A stretch of 64,000 nucleotides of DNA from Pseudorhodobacter antarcticus (lineage in GTDB: Bacteria > Pseudomonadota > Alphaproteobacteria > Rhodobacterales > Rhodobacteraceae). The notes beneath the pieces are model-generated. The model saw only the letters and a list, made by a program, of their open reading frames with translations, was not told the origin of the DNA and did no database searches. Position numbers and translations under genes: made by a program. The first letter of the stretch is position 1; each line of letters begins with the position of its first letter. Of the stretch, positions 33,925 to 42,246 are shown in pieces. The stretch lies in NCBI GenBank assembly GCA_945860375.1, contig CAMAQR010000018.1, forward strand, positions 1 through 64,000, written 5' to 3'.

Positions 33925-33937
33925 CTACCTTAGGTAG
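33925..33937. promoter_or_regulatory. 13-bp palindrome at the COQ9 start
   Basis: CTACCT-T-AGGTAG, perfect 6-bp arms around one base, in the COQ9/rpsU divergent spacer. Its size fits a repressor half-site pair, or it could be a weak hairpin over the COQ9 ribosome site. Confidence 0.35.
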
Positions 33938-34023
33938 TCATAGACAAGCCCGCGTCCAGTTGTTATGGCCCGCACGCCTGCACAATTCGTGCAACTCTAA
34001 CTTAGGAAGGTGGTGACAACCAC

Positions 34024-34230
34024 ATGCAGGTCAGCGTCCGCGACAATAACGTTGAGCAAGCCCTTCGGGCTCTCAAGAAAAAGCTCCAGCGCGAAGGCGT
34101 ATTCCGCGAAATGAAGCTCAAGCAACATTTCGAGAAGCCCTCCGTCAAAAAAGCCCGTGAGCAAGCCGAAGCCGTTCGCCGTGCAAGGAAACTTGCGCGC
34201 AAAAAGCTTCAGCGTGAAGGCGGTCTTTAA
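34024..34230 (+). CDS. rpsU: 30S ribosomal protein S21
   Basis: A 68-residue, Lys/Arg-rich protein beginning [20 protein letters not shown], full length for alphaproteobacterial S21. It acts in the small subunit near the anti-Shine-Dalgarno of 16S rRNA. An AGGAAGGTGG stretch ends about 12 bases before the ATG. A GCAC-AATTC-GTGC hairpin lies just upstream (about 33978-33990). A terminator follows. Confidence 0.97.
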   Translation: MQVSVRDNNVEQALRALKKKLQREGVFREMKLKQHFEKPSVKKAREQAEAVRRARKLARKKLQREGGL

Positions 34231-34293
34231 GCGAAAGCTTGGAACGTTAGTGACACTGGGGCAAAGGTTGTAAGATCTGCGCCCACCCGATTG

Positions 34294-34324
34294 ACCCCCG
34301 TCCCCTAAGGCCGGGGGTTTTTCT
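34294..34324 (+). terminator. rho-independent terminator of rpsU
   Basis: ACCCCCG-TCCCCTAAGGC-CGGGGGT followed by TTTTCTTT, 63 bases after the rpsU stop. Confidence 0.85.
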
Positions 34325-34679
34325 TTGGGTTTTTCGGCTTCAGTTGCTGAAACAGCCCGAGGCCATCAGCGCGCTGAACCCCGGGGCGCACCTGTGGGCT
34401 GTGAACGCAGAAACCGCCTTTGAACCACAGGCCTGCTTCTTGCCGGGCCGATGGCCTTGCCGGGCCGCGTCGCCTGCCGCGCGACATCGCTTTGGCAAAG
34501 CGTCTTTGGACTCGGTGCAACTTTGTCTCGGCGGAGTGCCTGAGATCAAAACCCGCGTGCCGATCACCCTGATCCGGCGTTGCTGCCCGCACATCTGGCG
34601 CCCGTGAGCCTTCCGCCTTTGCCAAAGTGATTGGCCACGGCGGTAAGTGGCAGGCGCACCACGGCTGATCGTAACCCGG
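34325..34679. other. 355-bp gap with no convincing gene
   Basis: All frames that stay open here (one plus, two minus) give Arg/Cys/Pro-biased translations typical of non-coding high-GC DNA, without a ribosome site. It may be decayed sequence; I see no repeat, hairpin or RNA signature in it. Confidence 0.5.
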
Positions 34680-34964
34680 TCAGAGCGGCGCTTTGGGGCA
34701 AGCAAAGTCCAACATCCATGTGCCAAACAGGCCGTAGACGCCGCTGTGCGGCAGATCGGTGCCTTTGGGCACCCCGCAAGACCGGGCCGCCGCGCGCAGC
34801 AACTGCGCCCGGGGAACTGCGGGATTATTTGACCACCATTGTGTTGAGATGGTGAACTGCGGCAGCAGATCGGTTCGGGGAGGTGATTTCTGCATGGGTG
34901 CAGAGGGTGCACAGGCTGTAACGCCCAGACAAAACGCAAAGAGCACAGGTTTCAGCAGTGGCAT
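34680..34964 (-). CDS. small putative lipoprotein
   Basis: A 94-residue frame with a short hydrophobic N-terminus ending in a lipobox-like GVTAC (Cys about 18). The remainder (PRTDLLPQFTISTQWWSNN, RAAARSCGV, GVYGLFGTWMLDFACPKAPL) is not from any family I recognise. The ATG is 18 bases after the lrp stop on the same strand, but there is no strong ribosome site. It may be a real small secreted protein or chance. Confidence 0.45.
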   Translation of the reverse strand: MPLLKPVLFAFCLGVTACAPSAPMQKSPPRTDLLPQFTISTQWWSNNPAVPRAQLLRAAARSCGVPKGTDLPHSGVYGLFGTWMLDFACPKAPL

Positions 34965-34982
34965 CGGGCAAAGCTTTCGGCG

Positions 34983-35447
34983 TTAAACCGCCAAGGCTGT
35001 GGTTTTGACCACGGTGCGCAAGGCGAAGGACGATTGCATCTGCCGCACGCCGGGCAGGCGCGACAGGTGTGTGCGGTGGATTCGGGCGAAATCCTCGGTG
35101 TCTTCGGCCATGATCTTGATCAGGTAGTCGGCGGTTCCGGCCATCAGGTGACATTCCAGAATATCCGGTACGCGCGCGACTTCGCGTTCAAAGGCGTCAA
35201 GCAGGTCTTCGGCCTGCGATTGCAGGGTGATTTCGACAAAAACGGTGGTCGGTTTGCCCATCCGCCGCGCATCCAATAACGCCACATACCCCGCGATAAA
35301 CCCCGCCTCTTCCAACAGCTGCACCCGGCGGTGGCAGGCCGAAGGCGACAGGTTGACGCGTTCCGACAACTCGGCATTGGTGATGCGGCCTTCGCGCTGC
35401 AAAACCGCAAGGATACGACGATCTGTGGCGTCAATTTCGGGAAGCAT
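34983..35447 (-). CDS. Lrp/AsnC-family transcriptional regulator
   Basis: A 154-residue regulator. The helix-turn-helix is in DRRILAVLQREGRITNAEL and SPSACHRRVQLLEEAG; the RAM ligand-binding domain includes ECHLMAGTADYLIKI. ATG 35447 is preferred to an upstream TTG. It is divergent from ald, and an Lrp-type palindrome lies between them, so it is probably the local alanine-responsive activator (AldR-like). Confidence 0.92.
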   Translation of the reverse strand: MLPEIDATDRRILAVLQREGRITNAELSERVNLSPSACHRRVQLLEEAGFIAGYVALLDARRMGKPTTVFVEITLQSQAEDLLDAFEREVARVPDILECHLMAGTADYLIKIMAEDTEDFARIHRTHLSRLPGVRQMQSSFALRTVVKTTALAV

Positions 35448-35502
35448 GGTGGCTTCTTTCAATTAAAGAGGAAAACGTAGTGTAATCTACTGCAAGAGTG
35501 CC

Positions 35503-35518
35503 ATTTTGCCAGCAAAAT
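35503..35518. promoter_or_regulatory. Lrp-type operator between lrp and ald
   Basis: ATTTTGC-CA-GCAAAAT, perfect 7-bp arms. A second GCAATTGC palindrome lies at about 35524-35531. Position between divergent regulator and target, and AT-rich form, fit an Lrp/AsnC site. Confidence 0.55.
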
Positions 35519-35588
35519 ATCAAAGCAATTGCAACGGAAAAGCGGCACTGTTTTCGCCAAGGACGTGGTGTCCATCAGGGAGAGTGCT

Positions 35589-36707
35589 ATGAAAATCGGT
35601 TGCCCAAAAGAGATCAAACCGCAAGAGTTCCGCGTTGGCATCACTCCGAACGCCGCGCAGGAGGCGGTCAAGGCAGGTCACAGCGTTCTGATCGAAACCA
35701 ACGCCGGCACGGGTGCGGGCTTCACCGATGCAGATTATCTGGCCGCAGGCGCGCAGATCATCGCCACGGCAGAAGAGGTCTTTGCGGCGGCCGATATGAT
35801 CGTCAAGGTCAAAGAGCCGCAGGCGATTGAGCGTGCCATGCTGCGCCCCGGTCAGGTGTTGTTCACCTACCTGCACCTTGCGCCCGATCCGGTGCAAACC
35901 GCTGATCTGATGGCATCGGGGGCCACTTGCATCGCTTATGAAACCGTCACCGATGATCGTGGCGGCTTGCCTCTGCTGGCCCCCATGTCGGAAGTTGCAG
36001 GCCGTCTGGCCCCACAGGTTGGCGCATGGACGCTGCAAAAGGCCAATGGCGGCCGCGGTGTGCTGATGGGCGGCGTACCGGGCGTTCTGCCCGCGCGCGT
36101 GCTGGTGATCGGCGGCGGTGTTGTTGGCACCCATGCTGCCAAGATCAGTGCCGGAATGGGCGCGGATGTGACGGTGCTGGACCGATCTGTCAATCGGCTG
36201 CGCTATCTGGACGACGTGTTTGGCGGCCAGTTCAAATGCGGCTACGCTGATGCGGCGACGACGATCGAACTGGCGCGGGCCGCCGATCTGATCATCGGCG
36301 CGGTGCTGATCCCGGGGGCTGCGGCGCCAAAGCTGATCTCGCGGGCGCAGTTGTCCGAGTTGAAACCGGGTGCGGCGCTGGTCGATGTGGCGATTGATCA
36401 GGGCGGTTGCTTTGAGACATCCCGCGCAACCACTCACCAAGACCCGATCTACGAAGTCGATGGTATCATGCATTATTGCGTGGCCAACATGCCGGGTGCT
36501 GTGGCGCGGACCTCGACGCTGGCTTTGGGCAATGCGACGATGCCATTCATGCTGGCGCTGGCCAACAAGGGTTGGAAACAGGCTTGCGCCGATGACAAGC
36601 ACTTGCTGGCGGGTCTGAACGTGCACGCAGGCCAGTTGACCTATGCCGCCGTGGGTGTGGCCTTGGGGCTGCCGACGATCACCGGGGCGCAAGCGCTGGC
36701 TTTGTAA
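35589..36707 (+). CDS. ald: alanine dehydrogenase
   Basis: A 372-residue NAD-dependent enzyme converting L-alanine to pyruvate and ammonia. Signatures are MKIGCPKEIKPQEFRVG, the substrate Lys in VKVKEP, the catalytic His in FTYLHLA, the NAD loop VIGGGVVGTHAAK and the C-terminal VDVAIDQGGCFETSRATTH. ATG 35589 follows GGGAG. It is divergent from an Lrp-family regulator that very likely controls it. Confidence 0.97.
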   Translation: MKIGCPKEIKPQEFRVGITPNAAQEAVKAGHSVLIETNAGTGAGFTDADYLAAGAQIIATAEEVFAAADMIVKVKEPQAIERAMLRPGQVLFTYLHLAPDPVQTADLMASGATCIAYETVTDDRGGLPLLAPMSEVAGRLAPQVGAWTLQKANGGRGVLMGGVPGVLPARVLVIGGGVVGTHAAKISAGMGADVTVLDRSVNRLRYLDDVFGGQFKCGYADAATTIELARAADLIIGAVLIPGAAAPKLISRAQLSELKPGAALVDVAIDQGGCFETSRATTHQDPIYEVDGIMHYCVANMPGAVARTSTLALGNATMPFMLALANKGWKQACADDKHLLAGLNVHAGQLTYAAVGVALGLPTITGAQALAL

Positions 36708-37034
36708 CCCAAAGCGGGCGCAGGGGGCAAAAGGCCTCCTGCGCCCGCACGGCTGCAGCTGCTTTGCAGTTGCGACCGAGGCGGCGGGCCGGGACCTTGC
36801 AGGGCCATTGCAACCCGTGAGGCCCCGATATTTACGCGACTTCCCCCCTACTGGCTGTGGCTGCCTGTGCTGCCCGCCCTGACCATGATTTCCCTATTCC
36901 TTGACAACGACACCCGCGCCCTTGGCGGCGTTGATGGCCCATCGGCTGTGGGGGAACGCCCTGCAGGTGCGGCCCGTATCCGTGTAAAGAAAAGGCCCGC
37001 AGATTGCTCTGCGGACCCCTTTGCACGGTCTGGC
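36708..37034. other. 327-bp gap between ald and mscL
   Basis: It contains a long hairpin right after ald, GCGGGCGCAGG (36714-36724) paired with CCTGCGCCCGC (36738-36748), and the mscL terminator at its right end. A degenerate CCCCGATATTTA near 36822 may be an eroded copy of the GGATATTT element. No convincing gene is seen in the middle. Confidence 0.55.
36988..37022 (-). terminator. terminator of mscL
   Basis: On the minus strand GGTCCGCAG-AGCAAT-CTGCGGGCC followed by TTTTCTTT, starting 17 bases after the mscL stop. Confidence 0.85.
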
Positions 37035-37445
37035 TTACTTCTTCAGCGTGGCCAGAATTTCTTTCAGCAGGTCAACTTCCGACGGGCCAGCCGGAGCAGC
37101 AGGTGCCACAGGCTTTGGTGGCATCAGCCTGTTCATGAACTTCACCAGCATGAAGACCACCCAGCCGATGATGACAAAGTTGATCAGCGCGGTGATGAAG
37201 GCACCGTAAGCAAAAACAGCCGCGCCCGACTCTTTTGCCGCTGCCAACGAAGCAGGTACAGTGCCCGACAAGTCGAAGAACATGTCCGAAAAGTTGATGC
37301 CGCCCAAAATCAAGCCGATGATCGGGTTGATCAGATCGCCCACAAGGCTGTTGACGATTGCCGTGAAGGCCGCGCCGATGATGATACCCACGGCAAGGTC
37401 CATGACATTGCCCTTCATCAGAAAGGCTTTGAATTCTTTAATCAT
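37035..37445 (-). CDS. mscL: large-conductance mechanosensitive channel
   Basis: A 136-residue inner-membrane channel that opens on hypo-osmotic shock. The N-terminal amphipathic segment and TM1 read [19 protein letters not shown], with the TM1 pore line continuing [17 protein letters not shown]2 is near 80-102 and the C-terminal bundle helix is [14 protein letters not shown]. The length is normal. It is a single-gene unit with its own terminator. Confidence 0.96.
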   Translation of the reverse strand: MIKEFKAFLMKGNVMDLAVGIIIGAAFTAIVNSLVGDLINPIIGLILGGINFSDMFFDLSGTVPASLAAAKESGAAVFAYGAFITALINFVIIGWVVFMLVKFMNRLMPPKPVAPAAPAGPSEVDLLKEILATLKK

Positions 37446-37609
37446 TCAAGTATCCCTTTTTCCACCGCCTCTGTTTAAATCGAGGCTTGTTGCATATGTC
37501 ACAAAATGACGCGGCAGAGGTTGCATGAAATTGAAACAAAATCACGGGGAATTTGCCGCAGTTTGCGACGAATCCTAAACCCGACAGACCCAGTCTTTTG
37601 AATTTGATG

Positions 37610-37644
37610 GACTTCCTTCAATCTGAAACAGATTGAAGGAAGTC
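37610..37644. repeat. perfect 16-bp stem-loop after the ALDH16 gene
   Basis: GACTTCCTTCAATCTG-AAA-CAGATTGAAGGAAGTC. The arms match perfectly around a 3-base loop, 12 bases beyond the ALDH16 stop. No T tract follows on the minus strand, so it is either a rho-assisted 3' end or an unusually long operator. Confidence 0.6.
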
Positions 37645-37656
37645 AGCCCTCGGGCG

Positions 37657-39996
37657 TTACTCGCCGTAGGGCACCCATATGGTTTTGACCTCGGTTGCCT
37701 GACGCAAGAACGCGCGGCCTTCTCCGTCTGTGCCAAACCAATCGCGCGCAACGCCGTGGTTGACCCATGAACGCTTGATGTTGGTCGCGGCCTCTTTTTC
37801 AATCAGCCCGGACAGGGGTTTGGACGAGAAAGACCAGACCGCATCGACATCCATATGCCCGGCCAAGGGTTTGGCCAGTTCGGCATGCGACCCGGTGACG
37901 ATGTTCACCACGCCACCCGGCAGATCAGACGTGTCCAGCACTTGATAGAAATCGGTGGCGATCAAGGGGGCGGTTTCGGAGGGCACCAACACGCAGGTGT
38001 TGCCCATCGCAATCGCCGGGGCCAGAACGGAAATCAGGCCCAGCAGCGGCGCTTCGTCCGGGCAAAGCGCGCCGATGACGCCGCAGGGTTCGTTCATTGC
38101 AATCGCCACACAGCGCATCGGCACCGACTTCACCGCGCCGTCGTATTTGTCGGCCCAAGCCGCATAGGTGAACAGACGAGCGATCGATGCGTCGACCTCG
38201 GCCTCGCCGGATTTCCCGGTCAGATCGCGCAGCCGGGCCGCGAACTCGGCGCTGCGGGCCGACAGGTTTTCGGCAATGTAATACAGCACCTGGGCGCGAT
38301 TGTGGGCGGTGGCCCTGCCCCAGCCTTTGGCGGCATGCGCAGCCTCGACCGCGTTACGAATGTCTTTGCGGTTGCCAAGGCCGACATGACCCAACAGCTT
38401 GCCGCGTGGAGACCAGACGGCTTGGGAATAACCGCCATCCGGGCGGGCTTGCTTGCCGCCGACATACAGTTTTGCGGTACGGTCCATGGTGTCCACCTCG
38501 GCCACGGCCGGGGCAGGGGCGGCTTTCGCCGGGGCCAGAAGTTTGGTCTTCGCGGCGGGTTTCAGATAGGCCAACAAGCCCTCCCAGCCACCTTCACGCC
38601 CGAACCCGCTTTCGCGCACACCGCCAAAACCCGCCGCCGCGTCAAACAGGTTGGTTGCGTTGACCCAAACCACCCCGGCGCGCATTTTGGGAGCGATGTC
38701 CAAGGCCAGATTGATATTCTCGGTCCAGACCGTCGCCGCCAGTCCGTATCTGGTGTTGTTCGCCAGCTCCACCGCCTCAGCGGGTGTGCGGAACGTCATC
38801 GACACCAGCACCGGGCCGAAGATTTCTTCCTGCATCAGGGTGGAGGCCGCCGACAGCCCGGTGATCAGGGTCGGCGGGTAATAGCACCCCTCGGGCACCG
38901 CGCAGGCGGCGTGGTAAACCTCACCATCCGACTTCGCCACCAGCCCGGCAATCATATCGCGCTGCACCTGATCGACAATCGCGCCCACATCGATGCATTT
39001 GTCCAACGGATCGCCAATGCGCAGCCCGTCCATCCGGCGTTTCAGCTTGGTGTGAAAGCGGTCGGCGATGCCCTCTTGCACCAAAAGCCGTGACCCGGCG
39101 CAACAAACCTGCCCTTGATTGAACCAGATCGCATCGACCAGTCCTTCAATCGCGGAGTCCATATCCGCATCGTCGAACACGATATAGGGCGACTTGCCGC
39201 CCAGTTCCAACGTCAGCGCCTTGCCGGTGCCCGCCGTCGCCTGACGAATCAGACGCCCCACCGCCGTCGATCCGGTGAAGGCGATCTTGTTCACTTCTGT
39301 ATGCGCCACCAAAGCCGCCCCGGTATCGCCATCGCCGGTCACGATGTTCAAGACACCCTTCGGCAGCCCGGCCTCGCGCGTCAGTTCGGCAAACAGCAGC
39401 GCGGTCAGCGGGGTGTATTCCGCAGGCTTCAGCACCACGGTGTTGCCCGCAGCCAAAGCCGGGGCCACCTTCCATGCCAGCATCAAGAGCGGGAAGTTCC
39501 ACGGGATCACCGCGCCGCACACGCCCAAGGCGATTTGCCCCGGCAGTTCGGCGTCCATCAACTGCGCCAGACCCGCATGATAGTAGAAATGCCGCGCGAC
39601 CAATGGCACGTCGATGTCGCGCGCCTCGCGGATCGGCTTGCCATTGTCCATCGTCTCCAGCACTGCCAACAGCCGCGCGTGTTTCTGCACCAGCCGCGCC
39701 AGTGCATACAGGTACTTCGCCCGCTGATGCCCCGACAGCCGCGCCCATTTCGGTTGCGCCCGCCGCGCGGCAGCCACGGCCAGATCAAGGTCGCCCGCAG
39801 TCCCCTGCGTCACCTGCGCCAACACCTTGCCCGTCGCCGGGTTGCGCGTGTCAAACCCGTCACCCGGCGCAGCAAAAGCACCGTCAATCCAATGTCCAAA
39901 CCGCCCCTGATGCCCGGCAATCCAAGCCAGCACCTCGGCGCTGCTTTCGGGGGCGGGACCGTAGGCCATGCTATCGAAGATATCGCGGACAGTCAT
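37657..39996 (-). CDS. ALDH16-type two-domain aldehyde dehydrogenase
   Basis: A 779-residue fusion. Residues about 1-490 are a full ALDH with the N-anchor VIPWNFPLLMLAWK, FTGSTAVG, the general base in LELGGKSPYIVF and the nucleophile in FNQGQVCCAGSRL. After an Ala/Pro/Lys-rich linker (about 490-515), a second, shorter ALDH fold (about 520-779) lacks the catalytic Cys (VNHGVARDWFG in its place). This is the architecture of bacterial ALDH16. It follows deoC with a 3-base gap, so it likely oxidises the acetaldehyde made by DeoC. Confidence 0.88.
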   Translation of the reverse strand: MTVRDIFDSMAYGPAPESSAEVLAWIAGHQGRFGHWIDGAFAAPGDGFDTRNPATGKVLAQVTQGTAGDLDLAVAAARRAQPKWARLSGHQRAKYLYALARLVQKHARLLAVLETMDNGKPIREARDIDVPLVARHFYYHAGLAQLMDAELPGQIALGVCGAVIPWNFPLLMLAWKVAPALAAGNTVVLKPAEYTPLTALLFAELTREAGLPKGVLNIVTGDGDTGAALVAHTEVNKIAFTGSTAVGRLIRQATAGTGKALTLELGGKSPYIVFDDADMDSAIEGLVDAIWFNQGQVCCAGSRLLVQEGIADRFHTKLKRRMDGLRIGDPLDKCIDVGAIVDQVQRDMIAGLVAKSDGEVYHAACAVPEGCYYPPTLITGLSAASTLMQEEIFGPVLVSMTFRTPAEAVELANNTRYGLAATVWTENINLALDIAPKMRAGVVWVNATNLFDAAAGFGGVRESGFGREGGWEGLLAYLKPAAKTKLLAPAKAAPAPAVAEVDTMDRTAKLYVGGKQARPDGGYSQAVWSPRGKLLGHVGLGNRKDIRNAVEAAHAAKGWGRATAHNRAQVLYYIAENLSARSAEFAARLRDLTGKSGEAEVDASIARLFTYAAWADKYDGAVKSVPMRCVAIAMNEPCGVIGALCPDEAPLLGLISVLAPAIAMGNTCVLVPSETAPLIATDFYQVLDTSDLPGGVVNIVTGSHAELAKPLAGHMDVDAVWSFSSKPLSGLIEKEAATNIKRSWVNHGVARDWFGTDGEGRAFLRQATEVKTIWVPYGE

Positions 39997-39999
39997 GGT

Positions 40000-40986
40000 T
40001 CACCCCATCGCATGGCGGTTGGCGGCCGAGTAGTGGCCGGTCAGGTAATGTTCAAGCTGGCGTTCAATATCGCCCAGCAGGGACGAGGCGCCAAAGCGGA
40101 ACAGGTCGGGTTGCAGCCACGGATGGCCGAGTTCGTCTTTCATCAAGGCCAGATACAGCAGCGCGTCCTTGGCCTTGGAAATCCCGCCCGCCGGTTTGTA
40201 ACCCACTTTGATACCGGTGCGATCCTGAAAGTCGCGGATGCAGCGGATCATGGTCAGCGTCACCGGCAGCGTGGCATTGACGCCCTCTTTCCCGGTCGAG
40301 GTCTTGATGAAATCCGCCCCCGCCATCATGCAGATCAGGCTGGCGCGGGCCACATTGCGCAAGGTGCCAAGCTCGCCCGTGGCCAAAATCGCCTTCACAT
40401 CCGCATCGCCACAGGCGGCGCGCATTTCGGCCATCTCATCATACAGCGCCTGCCAGTTCTGCGTCAGCACATGGCGACGCGAAATCACGATGTCGATTTC
40501 ACGCGCCCCTGCCCGCACCGACTCACCAATTTCCGCGATGCGCAGGCGGAACGGTGACAGGCCAGCTGGAAACCCCGTCGACACGGCGGCGACGGGGATA
40601 TTCGTCCCCTCCAACGCGCGTACGGCGGTTTCCACCATCTCGTGATAGACGCAGACCGCGCCGGTGGTCAGGCCCGGCAGACCCAGTTTTTCCAGCATCC
40701 ACGGCGCCACGGGTTGGCGGGCCTTGGCGCACAGGCGTTTGACCCGGCCCTCGGTGTCGTCGCCCGACAGGGTGGTCAGGTCGATCAGACTGACGGCCTT
40801 CAACAGCCAGGCCGCCTGAAACTCCTTTTTCACCGATCGCCGCCCGCCCAAGGTCGCCGCACGGCGTTCGATGGCAGAGGTGTTGGCTTGCACCGAGGCC
40901 ACCCAGTCCAGATCCAGCGGCATGCCGGGATTGCGGCTATGGGTCAGCTGCGGCAACTGAGTCTTAATTTCGGTCAGGGTGTGCAT
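40000..40986 (-). CDS. deoC: deoxyribose-phosphate aldolase
   Basis: A 328-residue class I aldolase that splits 2-deoxyribose-5-phosphate into acetaldehyde and glyceraldehyde-3-phosphate. The Schiff-base Lys lies in ADFIKTSTGK and the second Lys in VGYKPAGGI. The length fits the longer, eukaryote-like DeoC group. It is the first gene of deoC-ALDH16, a deoxynucleoside salvage unit. The upstream 40987-41129 region holds a GC-rich stretch but no clear promoter. Confidence 0.94.
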   Translation of the reverse strand: MHTLTEIKTQLPQLTHSRNPGMPLDLDWVASVQANTSAIERRAATLGGRRSVKKEFQAAWLLKAVSLIDLTTLSGDDTEGRVKRLCAKARQPVAPWMLEKLGLPGLTTGAVCVYHEMVETAVRALEGTNIPVAAVSTGFPAGLSPFRLRIAEIGESVRAGAREIDIVISRRHVLTQNWQALYDEMAEMRAACGDADVKAILATGELGTLRNVARASLICMMAGADFIKTSTGKEGVNATLPVTLTMIRCIRDFQDRTGIKVGYKPAGGISKAKDALLYLALMKDELGHPWLQPDLFRFGASSLLGDIERQLEHYLTGHYSAANRHAMG

Positions 40987-41129
40987 GCGGGCCTGTCCTT
41001 TCGGGTTTGGCGCAGCTTGCCCGCAGGGGGGGCAACTGGCAAGGGCGGGCCTTTGGATTTTACCAACGGGTCAAAGCCGTGGCCCCGGCGCATCGGACCG
41101 TCACCATACCAACTTCAGACCAGCCGATG

Positions 41130-41489
41130 TCAGGACGGCTGATCCGGTTCTCCGGCCCAATTGGCCTCGGTGCCAGTGGCGGGCAGGATGCTGCGGTCGG
41201 GCAGGGCATGCAGATGCGCCTTTGCCAGATAGAGCGCCGTCAAAGGTGCCGTCATGAACAAGAAGATCGTGACCAGCACTTCTTGCCACGACGCGACGCC
41301 CCGCACCAACACCCCCTCAAACGCCGAGGCGATCAGGGCCGCACCAACGCCCACGGTGGTGCCATTGGTCGGAGCGTGCAGCCGCTGCATGGCGACGCGC
41401 AGTTTCAGCAAGCCAACGCTGCCGACCAACCCGAACACCCCCGCAATCACCAGCAAAAGGGATATCACCAGTTCCGCCGCGAAGGTCAT
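41130..41489 (-). CDS. mrpG: Mrp/Pha antiporter subunit G
   Basis: A 119-residue membrane subunit with three helices and the family pattern GSVGLLKLRVAMQRLHAPTN. It is the last gene of mrpABCDEFG, and its start overlaps the mrpF stop by 4 bases. An upstream frame to 41522 is part of mrpF. Confidence 0.92.
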   Translation of the reverse strand: MTFAAELVISLLLVIAGVFGLVGSVGLLKLRVAMQRLHAPTNGTTVGVGAALIASAFEGVLVRGVASWQEVLVTIFLFMTAPLTALYLAKAHLHALPDRSILPATGTEANWAGEPDQPS

Positions 41490-41755
41490 TCGATGATCCT
41501 CCCGCGCAGAAGGTATTTGCAAAACGCCACAGTGGACACAAACCCCGTCATGGCCAGCAGCATCGCCGCCTCAAAATTCAAACCGCTGTTGGTTTTGATC
41601 CCGTAAAGCACGATCAGCGCGATCAGGTTCACCACCATGGTATCCACCGCCAGAATGCGGTCGGGCCTGGTGGGCGCGGTCGCCAGACGGATCAGGTTCA
41701 GCTGCAGCGCAAGGGCAAAGCATCCGATGGCAAAGGCAAGGGCAAGGGTCAGCAT
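41486..41755 (-). CDS. mrpF: Mrp/Pha antiporter subunit F
   Basis: An 89-residue subunit with three helices and the typical RLATAPTRPDRILAVDTMV segment between helices 1 and 2. It overlaps mrpE by 1 base and mrpG by 4. Confidence 0.93.
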   Translation of the reverse strand: MLTLALAFAIGCFALALQLNLIRLATAPTRPDRILAVDTMVVNLIALIVLYGIKTNSGLNFEAAMLLAMTGFVSTVAFCKYLLRGRIIE

Positions 41756-42246
41756 CAGCCAAATATCCTTATCAAGCGGGCCTCATAGCGCGAAAGGATC
41801 TCGTCGCGCACGGCGTCGGGGTCGGGGGCGTGCAGGGAATGAATCAGCAAAGCGCGACCATCCTTGGACATATCGGCGGTCAGAGTGCCCGGCGTCATCG
41901 TGATGGTGCCCGCCAGCAAGGTGATCGCCTCGGGCGAGGTCAGGGTCAGCGGCACGGTGATCCACGCCGATCTGATCTGATCTGCGGGCATGAACAGCAC
42001 GATCCGGGCCACCTGAATATTGGCAAGGATCACATCCCAAACCACCAGTGCCAGATAGGACAGCAGCGCCAAAGGCCGCTGCAGGCGCGGGCGATTGGGC
42101 CAATAGGCCGCAGTGGCCAGCGGGATCACCGTGGCCAGTATCACCGCCATTACCAGCGAGCCAAGGGCGATGCGGTTCACCAGCAACATCCATGTGATGA
42201 CCAGCAACGCCGACAGCAACGGGTGCGGATAAAGCCTGCGCATCAT
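41755..42246 (-). CDS. mrpE: Mrp/Pha antiporter subunit E
   Basis: A 163-residue subunit. Two or three N-terminal helices (LLSALLVITWMLLVN, LVMAVILATVIPLA) are followed by VVWDVILANIQVARIVLF and the family C-terminus LTSPEAITLLAGTITMTPGT. The chosen ATG at 42246 gives an ATGA overlap with mrpD; the next codon is also ATG. Confidence 0.93.
   Translation of the reverse strand: MMRRLYPHPLLSALLVITWMLLVNRIALGSLVMAVILATVIPLATAAYWPNRPRLQRPLALLSYLALVVWDVILANIQVARIVLFMPADQIRSAWITVPLTLTSPEAITLLAGTITMTPGTLTADMSKDGRALLIHSLHAPDPDAVRDEILSRYEARLIRIFG

Noticed and set aside
34340..34939. A 199-codon minus-strand frame overlapping the small lipoprotein
   Set aside because: Cys/Arg/Pro-biased composition and no motif or ribosome site; the lipoprotein frame in another phase is more credible.
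36890..37034. Readthrough extension of mscL or a small minus-strand protein ending AINAAKGAGVVVKE
   Set aside because: It would have to run through the mscL terminator, has no start codon or ribosome site, and MscL is already full length.
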